Source: Xenoacremonium recifei | Taxonomy: Eukaryota; Ascomycota; Sordariomycetes; Hypocreales; Nectriaceae | NCBI GenBank assembly: GCA_012184525.1 | Contig: WOFQ01000173.1 | Coordinates: 1-16,476 of the forward strand | Length of the DNA: 16,476 bases | Direction: 5' to 3' | Shown: piece after piece, positions 1-8,113 of the stretch | How positions within the stretch are numbered: the stretch's first letter is position 1 | Layout of the letters: every line of letters begins with the position of its first letter | The notes under the pieces: model-generated | Told to the model about the DNA's origin: nothing | What the model saw: the letters and a program-made list of their open reading frames with translations, nothing else | Databases searched by the model: none | Made by a program: the position numbers and the translations under genes

Positions 1-222
1 AAGGGGAGGGAAGGAGAAAGGAAAGGAAGTGGAAAAAAAGACCCAGGTATCAGATTATAATACCCTTCGACATTATTAGATAGCATAATATATACCCTGC
101 TATAACTAGATATGCCTGTGCATTAATTAGGTGATTGGCGTGTGAGATACAGAGTATATGTATATTTACTTGCTTTTGCCTAAGTTGTGCATAGACGCCA
201 TAGGGGTTAACCAGGGGTGCAC

Positions 223-317
223 GGACGAAAATATTGTTTTGGGGACGCAAAATAGCGCTGGGTAAGATTAAAGGGGGACGGAAAACGCGGACAGGAAACA
301 AGAAAACGACAGGAAAC
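223..317 (+). repeat. Iterated GGAC-nn-AAA motif array
   Basis: Five related short motifs lie within 95 bases: GGACGAAA at 223, GGACGCAAAA at 243, GGACGGAAAA at 276, GGACAGGAAAC at 289 and GACAGGAAAC at 308. The last two are near-perfect copies of each other. Spacing is irregular (20, 33, 13 and 19 bases). The array lies far upstream of the permease and just after a purine-rich stretch at 1-41. It could be a degenerate simple repeat, the edge of an old element, or a set of binding sites; nothing in the sequence decides between these. Confidence 0.35.
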
Positions 318-424
318 GGAGTGTCCTTCGTACAGTAGGCATCCTACAATGTTTGAAATTGGAAAAGAGTTCGTTGCTTGATGGTTGTGACAGCACAATG
401 CTGGTGGTACTTGTCGAACTTAAT

Positions 425-476
425 AGATAGTGGAGTGAAAAGAGGTCAAGAAGGGCGTGATAGCTTCGGATGATAG
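425..476 (+). promoter_or_regulatory. Cluster of HGATAR (GATA-factor) motifs upstream of the permease
   Basis: AGATAG occurs at 425-430 and TGATAG at 458-463 and again at 471-476; a further AGATAA lies at 849-854, near the TATA box. HGATAR is the binding consensus of fungal nitrogen regulators of the AreA/NIT2 type, and amino-acid permeases are classic targets of them. Clustered copies upstream of an amino-acid permease therefore fit nitrogen control. The motif is short and common, so the assignment is inference from motif plus context. Confidence 0.4.
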
Positions 477-669
477 CTAAGTGTGAACTCTTGTCAAATC
501 AATCGGATGGGACAAAGGTAGTTGTCGAATTGGGTACGATGATGTTATCAATGGATGACTGACTGAACTGACTAAATGAGAGGAAGAAGGAAAGCTCTAT
601 CTTTGATTCCTTTTCCTCTGCCAAATTAGGCTTAGGGCCGTCGGTCGATCATTGCCAAGAGCCGTTTCC

Positions 670-770
670 GCTAATAACAGGTACGCAGGTGATGGCGTTG
701 GTTGCCATCGGTCGATCGATTGAACTGATACGCTAACGGGTGCGCAGGTGATGGCGTCGGTTGCCATCGG
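670..770. repeat. Imperfect direct repeat, about 40 bases, in the permease upstream region
   Basis: Two copies of a roughly 40-base sequence lie at 670-711 and 732-770, a period of about 62 bases. Both begin GCTAA, share the core CGCAGGTGATGGCGT, then GGTTGCCATCGG, and are followed by ATTGA. Differences are a few substitutions and a short gap at the left side. CGATC-rich bases between them echo CGGTCGATC at about 640. It may be a local duplication of a promoter segment. Confidence 0.7.
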
Positions 771-864
771 ATTGAGGCCCATCTGGCGCATGACTCGCCG
801 ATATCAACCTACTTTTTGTAAACCCTAACCTTTTCCCCCCTCAATTTGAGATAAGAAGGGAGCG

Positions 865-870
865 TATAAA
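865..870 (+). promoter_or_regulatory. TATA box of the permease gene
   Basis: TATAAA lies about 180 bases upstream of the permease ATG. Pyrimidine-rich stretches follow it, which is usual for fungal transcription start regions. This implies a long 5' leader. Confidence is limited because TATA-like words are frequent. Confidence 0.4.
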
Positions 871-1047
871 TGAGGCCATCTCTCGAGGCGTCATCCTGTG
901 ATGAGCAGCATGCTGTCGTGTGATCGGTCAATATTCAATCGGTTCTCGATTGGCCACATGCGCAAGTTTCAATTACTCGTGTTCCCTTTGTCCTTCGTTA
1001 AATCTTCGCATTGGTTACATATCTTCAAATAAGGACCATCCGACATC

Positions 1048-2709
1048 ATGAATGAAGTACAGCCAACGTCAACTCCGCCTCTGTTTGCTGGGATGCTTAA
1101 AAAGGACGAGGTATTCCAACAGGCCTCGTCCCAAACAGAGTATGAGAACGGGACTCTCATCCCTATCAGAACTCGAGGGACTAAGCGTGGGCTGAAAACT
1201 CGCCATGCTCAAATGCTAGCTATTGGTGGCACGATCGGAACAGGACTCTTCGTTGGCTCCGGTCAAGCTTTGGCGATCGGAGGTCCTGCTTTCTTGGTTA
1301 CTGCCTACAGCTTCATATGCTTGATGGTGTATGGAATTCTGACTGCTGTGGCTGAAATCGCTTCCTACCTCCCTACAGAAGGCTCCAATATGGCCTACTT
1401 TGGCACCCGCTACGTGTCCAAGAGCCTTGGCTTTTCTATGGGCTGGTTATACTGGTACGCTTTCGGAATCATCGTACCGTACGAAATCACCGCTGCTGGT
1501 CTAGTTGTTAACTACTGGCCAAACCATGTACCTATCTCGGTATGGATCACAATATTCTTGATCGTCATTGTGGCCCTTAATTGTTTCCCGGTCCGCATAT
1601 ACGGCGAGGCTGAATTTTGGTTCGCTTCTATTAAAGTCTTCACTATTCTCGGTCTCCTTATATTATCATTCATTCTTTTTTGGGGTGGAGGGCCAGACCG
1701 CCAACGCCTTGGTTTTCACTACTGGAAAAACGGGAATGCCACTAAAGAATATCTCGTGGGTGGGGATGCGGGACGCTTTTGCGCCCTGTTGAAAACTACG
1801 ATTCTTTCTGTTTTTTCGTTCGGATATGCCCCAGAACTCCTGGTTATCACAGCAGGGGAAATGAAGTCACCCCGCCGAAACTTGCCCACTGCTGCGAAAC
1901 GGTTTTTCTATCGGCTGCTTGTCTTCTTTATTCTTGGAAGTTTGGCAATTAGTGTGATATGCGATAGCAATGCCTCGGCGCTCACGAGTGGTGGTGTTGG
2001 TGCCGGTGCATCGCCATGGGTTGTTGCAATCAAGAATGCTGGAATCGATGGTCTTGATAGCGTCATCAACGTGGCTATCATCACCTCAGCATGGTCGTCT
2101 GGCAATTCTCTGCTTTACATGTCTAGCCGGTCGCTTTATTCGCTTGCACTTTCCGGAAGCGCTCCAAAAGTCTTCTCGAAATGTAACAAATGGGGTGTTC
2201 CATATCCGGCACTTATGGCAAGCTCAACTATGGGCTTACTTGGATACCTCAATGTCTCTAACGATGGAGCGGTGGTATTTGATTGGTTTGTCAACCTCAC
2301 CAATACATCTACTTTTATCTCCTGAGTCTGCTGCTGTATAATATTTTTCCGGTTTCGAAAGGCACTTGCAGCCCAAGGAGTACATGAAATTCCCTACCAT
2401 TCACGATTGCAACCATACCTTGCGTGGATTGCGATGGTAGTGTTCACTATTATGTGCCTCTTGAATGGGTTTATGGTTTTTTTCCCCGGACAATGGTCGA
2501 CATCTACGTTTCTCTCATCGTATATCGGAATTCCGGCCTTCCTTCTCCTCTACTTCGGTCACCGATTCTATTACCGAACAGAACCCTGGACTCATGAACC
2601 GTCCAACGTGGACCTCGTGTCAGGCTTGGCAGAGATTTTGAGCGATGAGGAGCCGATACCAATTGGGGAAAAGCACTGGTACGATCGGGTTACAGCTTTA
2701 TGGAGATAG
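1048..2709 (+). pseudogene. Amino-acid permease (YAT family), interrupted by one in-frame TGA
   Basis: This encodes a fungal plasma-membrane amino-acid:proton symporter of the AAT/YAT family (Gap1/Dip5-like). The unspliced frame runs 554 codons from ATG 1048 to TAG 2709, a normal family length, with about 12 hydrophobic segments. Visible family motifs are the N-terminal GLKTRHAQMLAIGGTIGTGL (TM1), SYLPTEGSNMAY, the GEAEFWFASIKV loop, GEMKSPRRNLP, and SSGNSLLYMSSRSLYSLALS. The only defect is TGA at 2323-2325 (codon 426), in the stretch TSTFIS-stop-VCCCIIFFRFRKAL. Relatives carry Trp there (ISW... then RFRKAL), so TGG to TGA is the likely change. The downstream 128 codons stay in the same frame and still look like TM11-TM12 plus the cytosolic tail. 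No splice pair removes the stop without deleting conserved residues. GATA motifs and a TATA box precede it. It may be a young pseudogene, a truncated 425-residue protein lacking the last two TM segments, a recoded gene, or a sequencing error. Confidence 0.9.
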
Positions 2710-3181
2710 AGACTGAGAACGTAACTGGACAATTCATTATGTTCGCTAGTTAGTTTTTTTGATGCGATATCTTTCACGCTTAGCCAGGCATAGGATGTTT
2801 AGTCTTTGGAATTAACACTTTTTTCGTTGCAGACTGGCGTGTATAGAATGTAAGGTCATTGTTGAACTGTATGCGAATCTACTTCCATTACGATCGTCTT
2901 TTCTAAACATGTTAGTCTCACGTTGATGCGCCGGGTACATGAAAATATGAGCAGTAACAAGAGAATTTCTACACGCTACTCTCAGATTAAAATAGGATGG
3001 GCTCAAATCTACAGACGGGTCAAGTATGTAATCCCACTTGACTTTAAGTTCTGGTCCATCTAATTCCCAATCTCATACCAAATCATAGTCTCAATCATAT
3101 CGCCCAAACTAGCCGTTCAGGTTACAGGTAAGATTCATCCAAGGTTTTCTAGATTGAGTCGGGTATGGGTTTCGTTGATAA

Positions 3182-3229
3182 CTCTACTAGTCAGCTCTGA
3201 GTTAAGATCAGGAGCACAGGCGATCTTAC
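3182..3229 (-). other. Relict intron in the zinc-cluster pseudogene
   Basis: On the minus strand the donor is GTAAGATC, followed by a CTGAC branch-like sequence and the acceptor GTAGAG. Removing these 48 bases joins GCT-T to TT-ATC and restores ...SLDAF|INETHTRLNLENL, the family's usual wording. Because 48 is a multiple of three and the intron has no stop, an unspliced reading frame runs straight through it and can mislead gene finders. Confidence 0.75.
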
Positions 3230-3753
3230 AAGCATCTAAAGAGTCCTCTCGAGCGAAAGTCCAAGATATGGAGCGCTTGAATAATTTTCTTGTCACGACA
3301 GATGAAGACGAAGAGCTCAAAATCTGTGTTTGGGCGGTCTCGAGTAAAGGTAAAGCACTCAGGTGGGCTTCCCATTCTGGGCCTGGCGGGTCTAAGAGCT
3401 CGTACATGAAGAGGATAGCAATGGCGGCTAGAGTTTCTTCTGACTGGGCGTATCGGTTTTAGGTGGCGAGCGTAAGTGCCTCAAGCCTGCCGATAGACCG
3501 CATCAAGAGCCGAATAGCCTCGTCGTAGTAGGCTACAGATTTATAACGCCAGTTTTGACTCCAAAGGTTAGCAGATCAGTATTCACTTCCAAAATGCGCT
3601 AAGGTTACCTTAGGCTTCGATGCCATGGATTTTAACATGCGGTCGAGATGCTTGGACGCCAGGGCGCGAGAGGAGTTAAGCGATAATGGCCGATTAGCTG
3701 CCAGCCGGGGTTAATTGAAGGTGAAGTATACGGTAACATCGAAAAAATCCATC

Positions 3754-3801
3754 CTAATGCCGCCAGGAAATGACACTGGGAAAAGAATAGCATTGATTTA
3801 C
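3754..3801 (-). other. Relict intron in the zinc-cluster pseudogene
   Basis: On the minus strand the donor is GTAAATC and the acceptor GGCATTAG, 48 bases apart. Splicing joins AAA-TG to G-ATG-GAT, giving GKW|MDFFD, which matches the KWMDLFD-type wording of this regulator family. Unspliced, the frame meets a TAA right after the donor, so the intron is needed to explain the flanking coding sequence. Confidence 0.75.
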
Positions 3802-4399
3802 CATTTGCCAGGTATTTCCTTGAAGTAGTAAAGCAACTGAATGGAGATTTCCTTAAGAGCCAGCCCCGGCTGACATTAGTCCAGTGGAGTACTGGATTGG
3901 TAACCACGGCTGAGCACAAGGCCTGGGTCATTGTTTGGTGTATCATGTAAATCTGTGTCGTCATAAGGAGGAAAGTTTAGAGGCTCAGATCTGTTTGATT
4001 GAGAGTCGCTCTTAGTCTCGGTATGGCAATAACTTCCGTCGCCATCCCCAGTCGGACTCGACGCGATGGAAGCACTCTGCTCATTGACGGTTTGCCTAAA
4101 CGGCGGGGCGACATGGATGAAGGTGACTTCTCATATGTAATCAGCATACAAATAGTTACGGTGAGATGAGGCACTGACTTTCTCGAAAACAGGTTGTGCG
4201 ATGAGTTCTGTTTCTGCGCCATGCATGAGCGTGGGCCGATCGTGTGAGACCATCCGCCACCCCTTGAGAGTCGATAAAGACAGAAGATAGACGATTGGCT
4301 AGGGACACAAACCCGCTACGCTTTCTTGCAGAGACCGCATGCCGGTTTTATCGCCTCGTCGCACTTGAGTTTTCTTTGTCGGCATGGTTTGCTGTTCAT

Positions 4400-5005
4400 C
4401 AGCCCTCCTGTCAGTCAATCAGTTTGCCCTGTCGCGCAATATTCGGCAAACAAACCATCCTGTACGCGATTGCCTGCTTTGAGGCATTTTCTCGACTCTC
4501 CCTACGAGACGGCGGTTCTGTTCTGGGCATCCTCTCACTAGAATGGGTCAAGTAGCCGAGACGTCCATCGAGGCCACAAATATAAACAAACTGTTGGAAA
4601 TTTTAAACCACAAGGCCAGGAATGAGCGACGTTCATTGAAGAAGGGAGGCAAAATGTGACGGAGATTTCCAAAAGAGTGACTTCTGATTCTTGGACCTGG
4701 CCTGGGTCCAGGGAGTTGCATTGATAGCCTCTGCGATCTAGTGCGAGAATTCCCTCCTTGTCGACAGCCTGGTTTCCCGATCGCGTGAACTTCCTGATTG
4801 GGACAAGATCCGTTTTGCGGGGTAATGGTTAGAAAACCTGGGATACCGACCCGAGTCGGCGGGTCGTGCTCGGAATACTATCCCTAAAAAATAGAGGTGA
4901 CTCCTTGTGATTCTAGCAAGTCGCCCGTATAAGAATCGCTCACTTGACATCTACTTCGAAAGGCATACCAATTAGTCAGTAAGAAGATCTGAGTTTTTTG
5001 CAAAA
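4400..5005. promoter_or_regulatory. Divergent intergenic region between the regulator relic and the SDR gene
   Basis: About 600 bases separate the two divergent starts and would have served as a bidirectional promoter. No convincing coding frame is present; the short open frames at 4295-4555 are shadows of the zinc-finger region. The most distinctive element is the GC-rich palindrome at 4846-4866. I see no strong TATA box directly before the SDR start; CCCTAAAAAATAG at 4883-4895 is the nearest AT-rich element. Confidence 0.5.
4846..4866. promoter_or_regulatory. Palindromic CCG...CGG element (candidate zinc-cluster operator)
   Basis: The sequence contains the inverted pair CCGAC-nnnn-GTCGG (4846-4859) overlapping a second inverted pair, CGACCC at 4847-4852 and GGGTCG at 4861-4866. 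Zn2Cys6 dimers typically bind inverted CGG triplets separated by a fixed spacer. The site lies about 140-160 bases before the SDR start, next to a (now broken) Zn2Cys6 gene, so it is a reasonable candidate for that regulator's own target. This is inference from motif shape and position. Confidence 0.45.
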
Positions 5006-5982
5006 ATGCCTCGAGCAATTGAGAAGAAGACTGCTATTGTCACCGGCTCGGGATCTGGTTGGTTTGTCTTTGATCCAGCAGCGGAAGAAAGCTCACAGCT
5101 GTAATAGGTATATGCCTTGCATTCGCCCGACTTCTTCTTTCCGAGGGTGTCAACGTGATTTTCGCCGATCTGAGCTTGCGACCCGAAGCCCAAAGACTCG
5201 TGGATGCACATGTGCTGACCCAACCTCGGGCGGTTTTCCAGAAAACTGACGTGAGAGACTGGGCACAGCTCTCCGCCTTGTTCGATACAGCGACCAAGGA
5301 ATTCGGGGGGGTCGACATCGTCTGCCACGGAGCTGGCATCTACGAGCCTGATTTCTCAAACTTCTGGATTCCACCAGGGAAGCCAGGGTCGCGGGACCCT
5401 CTGGACGGCGGACGCTACTCACTTCTCGACATCAACTTGACTCATCCTATTCGCCTGACACAACTTGCAATTTCCTACTTTGCAACTTCGTCATCGCCTA
5501 GCAATCTCAAATATGTGGTTCTTATTTCGTCGACGGCCGGACAGAAGACTCCATTGACGGCGCCTATGTATGCCGCTACCAAGCATGCAATCAATGGCTT
5601 TGTCCGCTGCCTGGCCCAACTCGAAAGTCAAGTTGGAATCCGAGTCTCTGCTGTTGCTCCCGGAGTTGTAAGGACGCCATTGTGGACCGAGGACGCTTCC
5701 AAGTCTGTGGCAGTGCAAGAGGGTACAGACAAGTGGGTGGAGCCTGAAGAAGTTGCCAGGGCTATGCTTGGATTGATTGTGGAGGACTCTCTACAATGCC
5801 AAGGTTTAGCGGTGCCTGTAAATACACAAGGAGGGAGTATTGTAGAGGTCACCGCCGGAAGTATCCGGAATGTGATGGCTCTCAACGATGAAGGACCAGG
5901 TGACCGACCTGGAAGTACGGTCAGCAACATGGCGTTATTAGAGAATCGGGTCTGGGAGTTGCTTGGACACTGGAAACGATAA
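5006..5982 (+). CDS. Short-chain dehydrogenase/reductase (classical SDR, 15-PGDH-like)
   Basis: This is an NAD(P)-dependent oxidoreductase, likely cytosolic. Exons 5006-5057 and 5108-5982 give 308 residues (TAA at 5980-5982). The ATG was chosen because MPRAIEKKTAIVTGSGSG supplies the first Rossmann strand; the 50-nt intron 5058-5107 (donor GTTGGT, acceptor TAATAG) joins it to I-C-LAFARLLLSEGVNVIFADL. Motifs are TGxxxGI at the N-terminus, an acidic residue at the end of strand 2 (FADL, suggesting NAD rather than NADP), CHGAGIY in the NAG position, the catalytic Ser in VLISSTAGQ, and YAATK for YxxxK. The NLTHPIRLT stretch resembles fungal 15-hydroxyprostaglandin-dehydrogenase-like proteins, although the natural substrate is not predictable. 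All catalytic residues are present and no frame damage is visible, unlike its neighbours. It is divergent from the dead zinc-cluster regulator and shares its upstream region. The intron donor is non-consensus. Confidence 0.9.
5058..5107 (+). other. Intron of the SDR gene
   Basis: The 50-nt intron has donor GTTGGT, a CTCAC branch-like sequence and acceptor TGTAATAG. Splicing yields GSGS-G|I-CLAFARL, the expected glycine-rich loop, and keeps frame with the long second exon. The +3 to +5 bases of the donor are atypical. Confidence 0.75.
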
Positions 5983-6477
5983 GAAGTACGAGCAGGTATA
6001 GTAGTCTGTTTGTTATCTAGACAAAAACTGGTATTTACTAAAAGATGCCTTGGGACGATTCGATCTTGAAACAACAAGAATGAACACACCAATTCGGTGC
6101 TTGAAGCGCCTGGCGTGATATTTTCGTGCAGTGCGTGACACGGCGTTAAAAAGGATGAAGGGTGGAACAAGTTCGCCATATTAAATATTGAAAAATGAGA
6201 GTCGAAGCCCCCCCCCTACCTTTTCTTACACCACCTATGATGGCAGACTGATAACATATCAAAGTCGACGACAAGAGACCGTACTTTATCTGGTGGTGTC
6301 CTCTAAATTGACGATATTTAGACAAAAGAGTGGGCTTTGACGCCTCAGTTAGGAACCCCGAGCAAATAGAAAGCGCGCTGTGTATCAATTCACTGGTTAG
6401 TGGCGGCTGTTCATAAAGCTGTAAAAGGTCACACAGTGTAAGTCGAATGCCACAGTAACATCATGTATATCTAAGAA
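5983..6477. other. Intergenic region between convergent genes
   Basis: This region holds the 3' flanks of the SDR (+) and the broken dehydrogenase (-). It contains a run of nine C at 6208-6216 and scattered AT-rich sequence suited to polyadenylation on both strands. The open frames here show no recognisable domain and none is long enough to call a gene. Confidence 0.5.
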
Positions 6478-7499
6478 TTACTCTTCCTCGGCTACTGCAA
6501 GAGTTGTTCGCCCGGCACTTTCGACCACAAGATCCCGTCTGCTCCCAGAAAGATGTAGGGAATATTGCGCAATTAGACTATCGTCAGCAGCAGACGATTC
6601 CTCCATAATGGCTGCTATCACCTTGCTAGCCGTATTGAGTAGAGGCAGCTTGATGTCTAACCCCTTTTCTTCGTCCTTTATAATTCCTACGTCTTTATCG
6701 ATGATGCTGATGGCTGAGGCCAGAGTGGGGATTGCGCTTAATATTCGAAGTCCTCGGTTTTCCAACATCAAGCTCCATCCTGGAATGTGGTTGCCTCTCG
6801 AGTCCTTTGAAACTAGCGTGTCGTAAAGTCTTTGCGTATCTAGCCCTTAAATAGCTGGAAAGCCCATGATTTCAGATGCCAAACGATGTGAATGGCGCAC
6901 ACGATCTGGTTCAAGGCCATCGCTGCCTCTCCTCCTCCTAAGGGCCCCGGGATGATGTATAAAGTGTCTCTCTTGCTCGCTAAGTTCTGAATCGTAATCT
7001 TTGCAGCTGGACCCTCGAAGGCGGATGCGTTAATGGAGGATGCCATCAGAGCGAGTGTGCCATTAATGAATCTCCCCACGCCACCGGGGACAGGTGCATC
7101 GACTAAGATAACATCTGGGCGCTTGAATTCATTGACGAGCCTTGAATGTACCGTGGACGGCCGGTCGAGAGGAATGGTGGCGTGGACCGTGGAATCGGGT
7201 GTTAGAGCATGAATTGTTTCATTATCCGCGTCCAATAGGGTAGAATGAACATGGTGGTGATTTGCCACCATCAAGCCTACCACGGCGGCATCCTTAACTG
7301 CATCAGCAGAAGATGTTGCTACTCCATATTGAGACTGTGGAAGCTCTGCGCATTCCCTGCGTCAGCGGTCTACGGTTAGTTTATAGATGCCGTAGGCAGT
7401 TACAGGGAACCTCACTCTCACAAGGTGGATGGACATCGCAAAGCCCATGGCTCCGAGGCCGATCAAGGTCACACTGGGATATGGTTCTGCTGAAGTCAT
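6478..7499 (-). pseudogene. 3-hydroxyisobutyrate / L-threonate dehydrogenase-like gene, broken
   Basis: This is a relic of a beta-hydroxyacid dehydrogenase (6PGDH/HIBADH superfamily; NAD-dependent oxidation of a 3-hydroxyacid or sugar acid). From ATG 7499, VTLIGLGAMGFAMSIHL is the GxGxxG Rossmann motif. Then come VVGLMVANHHHVHS and the substrate loop DAPVPGGVGRFINGTLALMA, then IIPGPLGGGEAAMALNQIVC. The catalytic Lys expected three residues before the Asn of that last motif is Met here. The C-terminal helical domain is recognisable (LDTQRLYDT, LMLENRG, SAISIIDKDVG, LPLLNTASK, SSAADDS). The breaks are TGA at 7362-7364 (codon 46) and a frameshift near 6842: one frame ends ...WAFQLFKG-stop, and the next begins inside GLDTQRLYDT in another frame. 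The end at TAA 6478-6480 is near the family's usual C-terminus. The lost Lys argues that activity had gone or that the gene is drifting. It lies tail-to-tail with the SDR gene. Confidence 0.85.
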
Positions 7500-8113
7500 G
7501 ATAGCTGCGACCATTTGAGGTATGTGAATTCTTGTCAGAGCTTCTAATTGTACAATGTACGAATAAACTAAAGTAAGGGGATTAAGGGTATATGAGAAGG
7601 GTCTGCCTCATGTTACATTGTTTTAGGATAGCAACCAAATATATTTGCCTTACACATCAAGAATGCTGTAAGCTGACCCGCGTATATGCCAGTTTCGCTG
7701 TCGGTAGAACTGCCATGTGGGTACGATGACATGTTTGAAGTCATGTGGTGCGCTGATTCCGAAAGACTAATAAGCTCATAGTTTATTCGATGTGTAAAGA
7801 TGTGTGGCTAATTAGGTAATTACCCAAGAAAGGAGAACTTATTTGAGATTGCCTCCATTCTTTTAGTCAGCATAGATCATTCTCTGACAATCATGAGCAA
7901 AGTATCAATGTGCTGTCATCAGCCTATTAGCTTTAAAAATTTGTCAAGTCTATCAAATTGTGCCCTCCAACCAGCTGGCCAAACAAACCAAAGCAAGTTT
8001 CCGCTGTGCCATATTCTCTACTTTCTCCTACTCCACGCCTATGGCCTTATCAAATGTAAAAAAGGATTACCGTTCCTCCTGATCACAGTATAGGACACAG
8101 CGCATTAACCGAG
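7500..8113. other. Intergenic region between two broken dehydrogenase genes
   Basis: This is the upstream flank of the beta-hydroxyacid dehydrogenase relic and the downstream flank of the ketoreductase relic, both on the minus strand. It is moderately AT-rich. The short open frame at 7893-8093 has no recognisable family. I see no tRNA, clear repeat or palindrome here. Confidence 0.5.

Larger units (their letters stand above)
3001..4399 (-). pseudogene. Decayed Zn(II)2Cys6 fungal transcription factor
   Basis: This is a relic of a nuclear zinc-cluster regulator. The N-terminal finger reads SKPCRQRKLKCDE then ACGLCKKA-stop-RVCVPS from ATG 4399; its first zinc ligand is Ser (AGC at 4391-4393) instead of Cys, and TAG sits inside it at 4316-4318. 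The frame then changes between about 4316 and 4217 (indel or lost intron). From 4217 down, one frame carries linker and regulatory-domain motifs: VTFIHVAPPF, LALKEISIQLLYYFKEIPGK, WMDFFD, RLAANRPLSLNSSRALASKH, YKSVAYYDEAIRLL, ETLAAIAILFMYELLD, TFAREDSLDA, INETHTRLNLENL. It is broken by TGA 4131-4133, TAA 3876-3878 (possibly intronic), TAA 3711-3713, TGA 3576-3578, TAA 3459-3461 and TGA 3135-3137. Two 48-nt introns (3754-3801 and 3182-3229) keep good GT...AG sites and rejoin KW|MDFFD and DA|FINETH. Weak C-terminal echoes (DMIETMIW; DGPELKVKWDYI) reach about 3001; 3135-4318 is the well-supported part. It is divergent from the SDR gene, so it may once have regulated this neighbourhood. Confidence 0.85.

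Noticed and set aside
3154..3462. 102-codon plus-strand open frame
   Set aside because: It is antisense to the zinc-cluster pseudogene, whose minus strand carries clear family motifs (YELLDPPGPEWEAH, TFAREDSLDA, INETHTRLNLENL); the plus frame has none.
3632..3964. 110-codon minus-strand open frame as a separate gene
   Set aside because: It is an out-of-frame shadow of the regulator pseudogene; the neighbouring frame contains LALKEISIQLLYYFKEIPGK and MDFFD joined by an intron.
3977..4222. 81-codon minus-strand open frame starting MAQKQ
   Set aside because: It overlaps the linker region of the regulator, where the adjacent frame (GAETELIAQPVFEKV, VTFIHVAPPF) is more protein-like and in register with the downstream domain.
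5628..6179. 183-codon minus-strand open frame
   Set aside because: It lies antisense to the 3' half of the SDR exon, and its sequence shows no domain; the plus frame has all SDR motifs.
6208..6216. Run of nine C as a slippage or phase-variation tract
   Set aside because: It is in an intergenic region between convergent genes, with no coding frame or promoter to switch.
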